12,957 nt of DNA, taken from positions 1-12,957 of the forward strand of contig JAJZAG010000070.1 of NCBI GenBank assembly GCA_021799555.1, given 5' to 3'. The stretch is from Deltaproteobacteria bacterium. Lineage in GTDB: Bacteria > Desulfobacterota > Binatia > Binatales > Binataceae. A program made the translations under genes and the position numbers. Every line of letters begins with the position of its first letter. The stretch's first letter is position 1. Of the stretch, positions 7,065-12,957 are shown piece after piece. The notes beneath the pieces were generated by a model, which saw only the letters and a list, made by a program, of their open reading frames with translations, had not been told where the DNA came from and did not search any database.

Positions 7065-7772
7065 GTGGATAAGAGGCTCGGTAATTTTCTCGGCGCCGCG
7101 ACGCTCGTGCTGACAGCGGTGTCGTTATGGATGGTTTTCGCGTGGGTGCCAACTGAGGCGGAACAGGGAATCGTCCAGCGCATCTTCTACTTCCACGTGC
7201 CGCTCGCGTGGGTCGCGTTCGCCTCGTTCGCGATCGTCGCGGTCGCGGGAATTTTTTACCTATGGCTTGGCGGCCAGATTTGGGACGATCTGGGCTATGC
7301 CGCCGCGGAAATCGGGATGCTGTTCTGCACGTTGATGATGGTTACCGGGTCGCTGTGGGCCAAACCGATTTGGGGAACCTGGTGGACCTGGGACTCGCGG
7401 CTTACGACCTCGTTCGTGCTATGGCTCCTTTACGGCGGATACTTGATCATGCGCGCGATGCTCGAGGAGTCCGAACAGGTTGCGCGTTTCGCGGCGGTGG
7501 TTGGAATCGTCGCCGCGCTCGATGTGCCCGTCGTGATCGTGTCGGTGAGGCTCTGGCGCACGATTCATCCTGCCGTGCTGGTGACGCGCCAAGGCGGCCA
7601 CGGCCTCGAGGATCCCCGCATGGTCGTCACGCTGCTGGTGTCGATAACGGCGTTCACCCTGATGTTCGCGTGGCTGCTGATGACCCGACTTGCGGTTTTG
7701 CGCGCGCGGACGCGAAGCATCGAACTGGCGAAGGCGATCGCGATGGCGGAGTTTCGCGCGGGACGCGCATAG
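7065..7772 (+). CDS. ccmC: Haem-handling membrane protein CcmC
   Basis: A 235-residue, six-helix membrane protein that presents haem to CcmE. The WWD motif is exact: WGTWWTWDSRLTTS, with W103, W106, W107, W109 and D110. The two expected haem-ligand histidines are H44 (FYFHVPLAW) and H168 (WRTIHPAVL). The start is a GTG at 7065: AAAGG at 7051-7055 lies 9 bases upstream and serves as ribosome binding site, and the protein then begins MDKRLGNFLG like its family. It follows ccmB by 12 bp. CcmC is homologous to the CcmF/CcsA family, but length and neighbours settle the assignment. Confidence 0.95.
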   Translation: MDKRLGNFLGAATLVLTAVSLWMVFAWVPTEAEQGIVQRIFYFHVPLAWVAFASFAIVAVAGIFYLWLGGQIWDDLGYAAAEIGMLFCTLMMVTGSLWAKPIWGTWWTWDSRLTTSFVLWLLYGGYLIMRAMLEESEQVARFAAVVGIVAALDVPVVIVSVRLWRTIHPAVLVTRQGGHGLEDPRMVVTLLVSITAFTLMFAWLLMTRLAVLRARTRSIELAKAIAMAEFRAGRA

Positions 7773-7824
7773 GCGGGGCGCCGAAACTGTCATCGCGGGC
7801 AGAATTTCTCCTACGGAATCGAAG

Positions 7825-8013
7825 ATGGATAATTTCGCATACCTGTTTGCCGCCTACACCGCGATTTTCGCCGCGATTTTCCTCTACGTGATGTTCATCT
7901 GGAACCGCCAGTCGCGCCTCGATCAAGAGCTGCGCGCTCTGGAATCGAAACTCGCTGCGCTAACCGCGGCCTCCGACGATGCACCCGAACCTGAATCTGA
8001 AAAATCCGTGTAA
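7825..8013 (+). CDS. ccmD: CcmD-like small membrane protein
   Basis: A 62-residue protein with one membrane helix (about residues 6-26, LFAAYTAIFAAIFLYVMFI), then WNRQSRLDQELRALESKLAA, a short coiled-coil-like helix, and an acidic tail. This is the CcmD pattern: a small single-span protein with a charged cytoplasmic helix that helps hold CcmE on the CcmABC complex. Sequence conservation in CcmD is low, so the call depends on architecture and on position directly after ccmC (52 bp gap). The in-frame extension upstream to 7690 overlaps ccmC and lacks family features, so the ATG at 7825 was chosen. Confidence 0.82.
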   Translation: MDNFAYLFAAYTAIFAAIFLYVMFIWNRQSRLDQELRALESKLAALTAASDDAPEPESEKSV

Positions 8014-8099
8014 TCCGCGCATTATCGCCATGCTCACTTGCGCCGCGCCGCTTCGCGCCCATCTTGAATAGCTTGATAGCCTGAACCAAACTCTGCGCA

Positions 8100-9203
8100 A
8101 TGGAATTCCGCGACTACTACAAAACCCTCGGCATCGAACGCAGCGCCACCGAAGCCGAAATCAAGAGCGCCTACCGCAAGCTCGCACGTAAATTCCATCC
8201 CGACGTCAATCCCAACGACAAGGAAGCTGAAAAGCGTTTCAAAGAAATAAACGAGGCCTACCAGGTCCTGTCCGATTCCAGCAAGCGCAAGAAATACGAC
8301 GAACTGGGCGCCGACTGGGAGCACGGCATTTCTCAGGAAGAGATGATGCGGCGCTATGCGCAAGAAGCCGCCGCTCGCCGCCGGGCAGGCGCAGGCGCGC
8401 GCCATCCCGGAGCGGACGCGGGAGGGTTCAGTGACTTCTTCGAGCAGTTCTTCGGCGGTCTCGGGGGCACGCGCGGCGCCGGCGCACGCGGCGGCTTCGG
8501 TTTCGACGCGGAACCCGCGCGCGCGCCCGATTTGCGCGCCGACGTCCATATCAACCTCGCCGACGCCATCAACGGCGCCAAACAGCGGCTTGAACTGATG
8601 GCCTCCGACGAGTGCACCGCCTGCTCCGGCTCCGGGATGATCGCCGGCGAGGAGCGGCATGGAAAATCCCGCGTGATCCGCTCAGCCGCTCCGTGCCCCG
8701 TATGCCACGGCACCGGAGTGGTCTCCCAGGCGCGAACCCTCGAAGTCACGATCCCGCCAGGCGTCACCGACGGTACCAATCTGCGGCTCAAAGGGCAGGG
8801 CGGACGCGGTCCGCGTCCCGAATTCAACGGCGATCTGTTTTTGACGGTCCGAATCGAGCCGCATCCCGTCTTCACTGTCGCCGGCCGCGACCTGCGCTGC
8901 GAATTGCCGGTATGGGATTACGAAGCCGCCCTTGGCGCCGAGGTCACTGCGCCGACTCCCGGCGGAGGTAAAGTATCGCTTAGAATTCCCGCCGGCTCGC
9001 AGGGCGGACGCGTGATGCGGCTCAAGGGGCGCGGACTTCCGGCGCGCGGCCGAGAGCCGGCCGGCGATCTGCTCTACGAGCTCAAGATTCTCGCCCCGTC
9101 CGACCTGTCAACTGAAGAACGCACACTGATGACCGAGTTCGCCGAGCGCCGCCGCGCCCGCGGCGTTCCCGATCCTCGCGCCGAGATGTTCCGGAGGAGC
9201 TGA
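8100..9203 (+). CDS. DnaJ/CbpA-type co-chaperone with a half zinc region
   Basis: A 367-residue Hsp40 protein that would stimulate DnaK ATPase and hand over unfolded clients in the cytoplasm. Residues 5-69 are a J-domain with DYYKTLGI and H33-P-D35. A Gly/Ala/Arg/Phe-rich linker follows (to about 150, with FSDFFEQFFGGLGG). Substrate-binding domains run from about 155 to 350. Canonical DnaJ has four CxxCxGxG repeats and CbpA has none; this protein has two, CTACSGSG (172-179) and CPVCHGTG (199-206), enough for one zinc centre. After them come LEVTIPPGVTDGTNLRLKGQG and the second beta domain. It ends KILAPSDLSTEERTLMTEF, as CbpA/DnaJ proteins do. The CbpM-like gene starts 5 bp downstream, which favours CbpA-like function. 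No clear ribosome binding site precedes the ATG. Confidence 0.9.
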   Translation: MEFRDYYKTLGIERSATEAEIKSAYRKLARKFHPDVNPNDKEAEKRFKEINEAYQVLSDSSKRKKYDELGADWEHGISQEEMMRRYAQEAAARRRAGAGARHPGADAGGFSDFFEQFFGGLGGTRGAGARGGFGFDAEPARAPDLRADVHINLADAINGAKQRLELMASDECTACSGSGMIAGEERHGKSRVIRSAAPCPVCHGTGVVSQARTLEVTIPPGVTDGTNLRLKGQGGRGPRPEFNGDLFLTVRIEPHPVFTVAGRDLRCELPVWDYEAALGAEVTAPTPGGGKVSLRIPAGSQGGRVMRLKGRGLPARGREPAGDLLYELKILAPSDLSTEERTLMTEFAERRRARGVPDPRAEMFRRS

Positions 9204-9208
9204 AGGCG

Positions 9209-9514
9209 ATGGCGCGGCAGCCCAATACGGTAACCAAACGCGCCCGCGGCGTCCGCCGCCGGCGCGACGTGTTAGTGACGCGTGAGGTCTTCTGCGTGAT
9301 CGCCGGAGTCAGCGATCGCCAGCTCTCTCTTTGGGAGCACGAAGACCTTCTCGCTCCGGTTCGCACCACGCAATTTGGAGACATGGTCGAGCGCCTCTAT
9401 GACCGCGCCGCGCTCGAACGCGCGCGCATAATCCGCACGCTCTCCGAAGAGCTCGAGGTCAACCTTCCCGGTATCGCCGTGATCCTGCATCTGCTCGACC
9501 AACTCGAGCGATGA
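9209..9514 (+). CDS. CbpM/MerR-like chaperone modulator
   Basis: A 101-residue protein. After a basic N-terminus comes a MerR-like winged-helix segment: VTREVFCVIAGVSDRQLSLW, then EHEDLLAPVR and the wing-type GDMVERLYDRAALERARIIR, ending with a helix (NLPGIAVILHLLDQLE). CbpM in E. coli binds the J-domain of CbpA and blocks its action; related short MerR-like genes sit beside DnaJ-family genes in many Proteobacteria. Placement 5 bp after the co-chaperone stop, with GGAGG and GAAGG upstream of its ATG, supports one operon. It could instead be a small DNA-binding regulator of the MerR/HspR kind that controls the chaperone gene; the sequence alone does not decide. Confidence 0.8.
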   Translation: MARQPNTVTKRARGVRRRRDVLVTREVFCVIAGVSDRQLSLWEHEDLLAPVRTTQFGDMVERLYDRAALERARIIRTLSEELEVNLPGIAVILHLLDQLER

Positions 9515-9633
9515 ACCGATCGGACACGCTCGCACCCAATTTTTCACGCGCGATGTTCCGATGTTGAAGAAGAACAGAGCGCGGCCTGCCAGGCGAGAAA
9601 ACGCCGCACCGTCATTTCTCGTCCGGAACTTCC
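9515..9633. other. Convergent intergenic gap
   Basis: About 120 bases between the ends of the plus-strand cbpM-like gene and the minus-strand helical protein gene. I see no hairpin followed by a T-run on either strand, only short inverted pieces such as GCCTGCCAGGC. No credible gene is present here. Confidence 0.5.
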
Positions 9634-10248
9634 CTAGTCGAGCGCCTGCGGGTCGCACTTCAGGGCGAGCTGGCGCAAATCGCTTTCGTGATCTACGTCC
9701 TCGGCCGCTACTTGCGCGAGAGTATCGGCGACCTCCCGATCAAGTGCCTCCCACTCTATAGCGCAGCGGCGTAGGCCCGACGCATAAGCTGACAGAATTG
9801 CGAGGTCGCCCGACAACCGCTCCCAGTTGTTCGACCCTTCCCGCGGCTGATCTGCTGGCGGGCGCGGCCACGCGCCGCGGTCGACGAGAATCGCGCGCAG
9901 CGTCTCGAAGTGCTCCGCCTGCTTGTCGGCGAGCCAGCGGATCTGCGCCGCCATCGCCGGATAGGCGCATTGGTCGGCATGACGGTATAATCGCCCTATA
10001 AAGGCCTCTTTCCGGCCCACCAGATCCGCTAAATCCGCGATCGCGCGGCTCTCGGCGCGGCTTTGTGACCGCTTGTCTCCCGAAATGGACGGCTTGAACC
10101 TCGAAAAGATTCCCATCGCTGATTCCATTGACCCCCACGCTCCGCCCGAACCCTGCCGCTTGCGTTCCATCGATTGCGCATAGGCAGCGTGCATATTAGC
10201 TAGCGGATCGAGAGTCCGGTCAGCAAGCGGGTCCGCCGCCGTTGTCAT
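9634..10248 (-). CDS. Helical-bundle protein, ferritin-like with altered ligands (unknown function)
   Basis: A 204-residue protein read from the ATG at 10248-10246. I do not recognise a named family. The first about 60 residues look disordered. Residues 65-200 are predicted long helices: LADLVGRKEAFIGRLYRHAD, then IRWLADKQAEHFETLRAIL, a loop, then YASGLRRCAIEWEALDREVA and VAAEDVDHESDLRQLAL. The arrangement resembles a rubrerythrin-type four-helix bundle, with E81, a Q110-A-E-H113 where ExxH is expected, E165 or E167, and D184-V-D-H187 as a second ExxH-like site. If so, two metal-ligand positions are altered (E to Q and E to D). The start overlaps the end of the metallopeptidase gene by 29 bp, so the two are probably co-transcribed. 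Internal ATGs (M19, M41, M45) are possible starts; M45 would remove most of the disordered part. Confidence 0.6.
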   Translation of the reverse strand: MTTAADPLADRTLDPLANMHAAYAQSMERKRQGSGGAWGSMESAMGIFSRFKPSISGDKRSQSRAESRAIADLADLVGRKEAFIGRLYRHADQCAYPAMAAQIRWLADKQAEHFETLRAILVDRGAWPRPPADQPREGSNNWERLSGDLAILSAYASGLRRCAIEWEALDREVADTLAQVAAEDVDHESDLRQLALKCDPQALD

Positions 10249-10831
10249 CTTCGGGTTCGGCGAAACCAGACATGGCATCGTGCGCGGCGGCTTCGTCTGT
10301 CCCGAGCAGCATCCGGACCAGATGCGATTCGCGCCGGAAAAACCCCATCGTGTGGAACGAGTCTCCCAACCGCAGCAGCGAGTAATCAAGATAATGCGCC
10401 AGCTCATGCATGAGCGTGCGCACGAAGGTGCGCGGCTTGACGACCTCGCGCCGCTGCGCTGTGCGCATCCATAGCACGATATGCGCCGGCACCCTGCGGC
10501 GCGCGTCAAACGGATAGAACAGCCCGTGCAGCTCGCCGCGCTGGTTTCTTGGCCGCACGTCGCGAACTTCGACCGAAAGCGGAGTCACTTCCGCCATCCT
10601 GCACACCTCTATTGCGGTCAAGCTGGTTGCGCGCGCGATCGAAGCCGCATCACCCGATTCGAGCGCGCGGATGAGGGTCTCGATAGCGGCGCGCGCCGCG
10701 TCTGTGGGCTCGAAGTCGAACTTCCCGATCGCGTCGCTGCGCAAGTAGGCGCGCTGCGCAATCGGAGGCATCCGATGGAAATAGCGGGGCAGCTTGCGTG
10801 AGGTCGAGGGCGGTTTTTTCGCGGCGGGCAT
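10220..10831 (-). CDS. Putative zinc metallopeptidase (HELAH, SprT-like)
   Basis: A 203-residue, apparently cytoplasmic protein with no signal peptide. The zinc signature is H142-E-L-A-H146 in FVRTLMHELAHYLDYSLL, followed by GDSFHTMGFFRRESHLVRML, where H160 or E168 could be the third ligand. The order HExxH, a spacer, then a second histidine and a GFF segment resembles SprT-like and related small zincins. A basic N-terminus (about 1-20) and a region rich in Arg precede it, including GELHGLFYPFDARRRVPAHI, a likely beta-hairpin leading to the active-site helix. Substrate is unknown. It is the first gene of a two-gene minus-strand unit, divergent from the adenosine-specific kinase gene across 87 bp. 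Confidence 0.72.
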   Translation of the reverse strand: MPAAKKPPSTSRKLPRYFHRMPPIAQRAYLRSDAIGKFDFEPTDAARAAIETLIRALESGDAASIARATSLTAIEVCRMAEVTPLSVEVRDVRPRNQRGELHGLFYPFDARRRVPAHIVLWMRTAQRREVVKPRTFVRTLMHELAHYLDYSLLRLGDSFHTMGFFRRESHLVRMLLGTDEAAAHDAMSGFAEPEDDNGGGPAC

Positions 10832-10852
10832 CGCGCTCCGGCAGGCGCCGCT

Positions 10853-10880
10853 TTGCGCGCGCCAGCCGCTTCCCTATCAT
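10853..10880 (+). promoter_or_regulatory. Possible sigma-70-like promoter in the divergent gap
   Basis: TTGCGC at 10853-10858 and TATCAT at 10875-10880 are separated by 16 bases, in the 87-bp gap that must also hold the promoter of the minus-strand metallopeptidase unit. The -10 element matches five of six consensus bases; the -35 element is weak (three of six). It would drive the gene starting at 10919. Confidence 0.3.
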
Positions 10881-10918
10881 CGTCGAATCCTTACTGCCTT
10901 TGCGAGAGGATCGCCATC

Positions 10919-11404
10919 ATGGAGCTGAAAATCGTCGCGATATCGAAACCGTCCGAAGATATCAACGTGATCGTCGGGCAATCGCACTTTATCAAGACCG
11001 TCGAGGATCTTTTCGAAGCGCTCGTTGCGGCCGTTCCCGGCATAGCGTTCGGCGTCGCCTTCAACGAGGCGTCCGGTCCGCGATTAGTCCGTTATACCGG
11101 CACCGATCCGGTCCTCGAGCGCGCGGCGGCCGCAGCCGCGCTCGCAATCGGGGCCGGACACATCTTCGTCGTGATGCTCGGTAACGCATTTCCGCTCAAC
11201 GTGCTGAATTCGATTAAGTCGGTGGGCGAAGTCTGCACGATCTTCTGTGCCAGCGCCAATCCGCTGCGGATCGTTGTCGGCGAACACGACGGCGCGCGCG
11301 GCGTCCTGGGCGTGATCGACGGCGAGCCGCCGCTCGGCCTCGAAGGCGAAGCCGAGCGCAAAGAACGGCACGCGATGCTCCGAAGGTTTGGCTACAAGCA
11401 TTGA
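10919..11404 (+). CDS. Adenosine-specific kinase family protein (DUF355 / PF04008)
   Basis: A 161-residue protein matching the small family annotated as adenosine-specific kinase, first seen in archaea and spread thinly through bacteria. Conserved blocks are clear across its full length: VIVGQSHFIKTVEDLFEAL, then PGIAFGVAFNEASGPRLVR, ALAIGAGHIFVV, AFPLNVLNSIKSVGEVCTIF, CASANPLRIVV, RGVLGVIDG and the C-terminal RRFGYKH. The family name derives from work on an archaeal member, and its role in bacteria is poorly established, so the kinase activity here is inference. The ATG at 10919 is preceded by AGAGGA at 10905-10910, a good ribosome binding site with an 8-base spacer; the open frame upstream to 10853 is not family sequence. 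It stands alone between a divergent unit and the PBP gene. Confidence 0.88.
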   Translation: MELKIVAISKPSEDINVIVGQSHFIKTVEDLFEALVAAVPGIAFGVAFNEASGPRLVRYTGTDPVLERAAAAAALAIGAGHIFVVMLGNAFPLNVLNSIKSVGEVCTIFCASANPLRIVVGEHDGARGVLGVIDGEPPLGLEGEAERKERHAMLRRFGYKH

Positions 11405-11477
11405 ACGAGTCCTGCGCCGGCTAAGGAAATTTGCTTCGGAACGATCGGCGATTGTCCTATGATTGAGATGGGTGCGA

Positions 11478-11494
11478 GCGCGCGGCCCGCGCGC
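11478..11494 (+). promoter_or_regulatory. GC hairpin in the leader of the PBP gene
   Basis: GCGCGCG at 11478-11484 is perfectly complementary to CGCGCGC at 11488-11494 around a 3-base loop (GCC), an all-GC 7-bp stem 13 bases before the GTG at 11508. No T-run follows, so it is not an intrinsic terminator. It could affect translation start; alternatively it is coding sequence if the PBP starts further upstream. Confidence 0.35.
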
Positions 11495-11507
11495 GACGGA
11501 ACGCGAG

Positions 11508-12957
11508 GTGGAATTGGCTAAGGCTGGTGAAAAACAGGGCGGGCGGGTTCGCAAAAAACGCCAGTGGCGAATCGCGGGATGGCGCGTGCGCGATATCGCG
11601 GGCGCCGCATTCTTGCTCGTCGCGTTCGCAACCGGCTTCTATCTGGCCCAGCTCTACAGTGAAATCTCCGCGATGATCGAGCAGCGCCGCGCGGCGCTTA
11701 CCAGCGCGATATATTCCGCGCCCGCGATTATTCGTCCCGGCGACGATATCGTCCGCACCGGCCTGGTCGATCGTCTCGTTCACTTAAGCTACACCGAAAC
11801 CTCCGGCGTGCCGACGGCGCCAGGCGAGTATTGGCGCGCGCCCGGCGTGATAACGATCTACACGCGAACCTTTACGATGGCCGGTGCGGACTATCCAGCC
11901 GCGATCGTTCGCGTCGTGCTCGATGGAACTGAAGTCAGCCACGTCGTCGATTCTTTCGGCGTCGCGAAACGCGCGGCGAAACTCGAGCCCGAGGTGATCG
12001 GCAGGCTCTTGCCGGGCGCGCCCGCGGAACGCGTCGATATGGCCGTCGGCGCGATGCCGCCCTACCTGGTGCGCGGGCTGATCGCGACCGAAGACCGCTG
12101 GTTTTATTATCATCCGGGCGTTGACCCGATCCGCATAATTGAAGCCGCGTTCGTCGATCTGCGATCCCATCACCTTGCGCAGGGTGCGAGCACGCTTACT
12201 CAGCAGCTCGCGCGCACCTTTATGGATCGCCACGAACGCAGCTTCAGCCGGAAATTCCGCGAGCTCGCCGTCGCGATCGTGCTCGAACTTCGTCTCGGCA
12301 AGCGCGAAATCCTCGAGCGCTATATCAACGACGTCCCGATGGGTTCATACGACGGGACGCCGATCGAGGGATTGCCGCAGGCCGCGCGCTACCTGTTCAA
12401 CAAAGATCTCCGCGAGGTCACGCCCGCCGAAGCGGCGACGCTCGTCGGGATGATCCAGGCGCCGAGCGCCTACGATCCGCGGCGGCATCCTGCCGCCTGC
12501 CTCGCGCGGCGAAATATCGTGCTGGCGCTGATGAAGAATGCCGGCGTGATCGACGCGGCCACATATCGCGCCGCGATCAGTACGCCGATCGACGTTACCA
12601 AGCCGCCGGGACTCCGCCGCGCGCCGTATTTTACCGACTACGTGACCAGCTTTGTCGCAAGAATTCCGGGCCTAGACGGTCATCTTGAGGGCGTCAAGGT
12701 TTACACGACGCTCGATCCCGAGATGCAGGAGCTCGCGCAAGATACGGTCGAGGCTAATCTCGCCCGGCTTGAGAAATCGCATCCGAGGTTGCGCCGGATC
12801 GACGCGAAGAGCCGGCTGCAGAGCGCGATGGTGGTGCTTGACGCGTCGAATGCCGCGATTCGCGCGATGGTCGGTGGACGCGATTATGCGCAGAGCCAGT
12901 TCAATCGGGCCGTGATGGCCCAGCGCCAACCCGGGTCGGCGTTCAAGCCGATCGTTT
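11508..12957 (+). CDS. Bifunctional penicillin-binding protein, PBP1B-like, 3'-truncated
   Basis: The frame opens after the TGA at 11460-11462 and runs off the window end. No ATG precedes the conserved part; GTG 11508 is my choice, with TTG 11514 or GTG 11472 possible. From 11508: basic cytoplasmic tail, membrane anchor (about 30-50), then a UB2H-like domain (about 58-130, with PTAPGEYWRAPGVITIYTRT) as in PBP1B. The GT51 glycosyltransferase domain follows with IATEDRWFYYHPGVDP (catalytic E195), QGASTLTQQLART from Q225, and RKFRELAVAIVLELRLGKRE. The transpeptidase domain begins with VYTTLDPEMQ and includes MVVLDASNAAIRAMVGG and QPGSAFKP, with nucleophile S477 and K480. The window ends three residues later. 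It polymerises and cross-links peptidoglycan in the periplasm; UB2H in E. coli PBP1B docks the outer-membrane lipoprotein LpoB. Confidence 0.92.
   Translation, partial: MELAKAGEKQGGRVRKKRQWRIAGWRVRDIAGAAFLLVAFATGFYLAQLYSEISAMIEQRRAALTSAIYSAPAIIRPGDDIVRTGLVDRLVHLSYTETSGVPTAPGEYWRAPGVITIYTRTFTMAGADYPAAIVRVVLDGTEVSHVVDSFGVAKRAAKLEPEVIGRLLPGAPAERVDMAVGAMPPYLVRGLIATEDRWFYYHPGVDPIRIIEAAFVDLRSHHLAQGASTLTQQLARTFMDRHERSFSRKFRELAVAIVLELRLGKREILERYINDVPMGSYDGTPIEGLPQAARYLFNKDLREVTPAEAATLVGMIQAPSAYDPRRHPAACLARRNIVLALMKNAGVIDAATYRAAISTPIDVTKPPGLRRAPYFTDYVTSFVARIPGLDGHLEGVKVYTTLDPEMQELAQDTVEANLARLEKSHPRLRRIDAKSRLQSAMVVLDASNAAIRAMVGGRDYAQSQFNRAVMAQRQPGSAFKPIV

Noticed and set aside
8063..8068. CTTGAA upstream of the dnaJ-like gene, matching the -35 element of a heat-shock (sigma-32) promoter
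   Set aside because: No CCCCAT-like -10 element is found 13-15 bases downstream; one hexamer is not enough.
10249..10509. Upstream extension of the helical-bundle gene to an ATG at 10509
   Set aside because: This part overlaps the metallopeptidase coding sequence out of frame and encodes Cys/Arg-rich shadow sequence, so the ATG at 10248 was preferred.
11431..11463. TTGCTT and TATGAT as a promoter for the PBP gene
   Set aside because: The spacing is 21 bases, too long for a standard promoter; the alternative -35 (TTCGGA, 17-base spacing) matches only half the consensus.

Overview
The window is GC-rich, densely coded bacterial chromosome. LpxA (lipid A), a PBP1B-type peptidoglycan synthase and a complete-looking membrane set for cytochrome c maturation (Ccm, System I) point to a diderm, respiring bacterium. 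The CxxxY-type CcmE and the cysteine-rich CcmH suggest a deltaproteobacterial-grade lineage (Desulfobacterota, Binatota or relatives). That placement is inference; no marker here fixes the taxon. I see no tRNA, rRNA, CRISPR, insertion sequence, phage gene or base-composition break, so this looks like core chromosome rather than a mobile island.

Layout. (1) Positions 2-856 hold the 3' part of a phospholipase C/acid phosphatase-type phosphoesterase, closed by a strong intrinsic terminator at 899-934. (2) Positions 1026-2099 hold a small YacG-like zinc protein and a divergent LpxA, 6 bp apart. (3) Positions 2157-8013 hold a tightly packed ccm operon in the order ccmE, ccmF, ccmH, a CcmI-like/zinc-ribbon gene, ccmA, ccmB, ccmC, ccmD, with several 1-4 bp start/stop overlaps. 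(4) Positions 8100-9514 hold a DnaJ/CbpA-type co-chaperone with half the usual zinc region, followed by a CbpM/MerR-like partner. (5) Positions 9634-10831, minus strand, hold two overlapping genes: a HELAH putative zinc metallopeptidase and an alpha-helical protein of unknown function. (6) Divergently from these runs an adenosine-specific kinase family gene (10919-11404), then the 5' part of a bifunctional PBP1B-like enzyme, cut by the window end just after its transpeptidase SxxK motif.

How the genes work together. CcmABCD load and release haem onto periplasmic CcmE; CcmF and CcmH ligate it to apocytochrome c. The cluster mixes features of classical System I (a CcmH is present, and CcmI-like and CcmD-like proteins are encoded) with the System I* variant (cysteine instead of histidine as the CcmE haem ligand). 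It has no ccmG thioredoxin gene. The CcmH has a CxCxC-type cysteine cluster rather than CxxC. This hybrid haem-ligation module is the most interesting biology in the window. Secondary points are the two-repeat DnaJ zinc region beside CbpM, the LpxA active-site substitutions, the zinc ribbon on the CcmI-like protein, and a GC-rich hairpin in front of the PBP gene. I found no convincing wholly new system.
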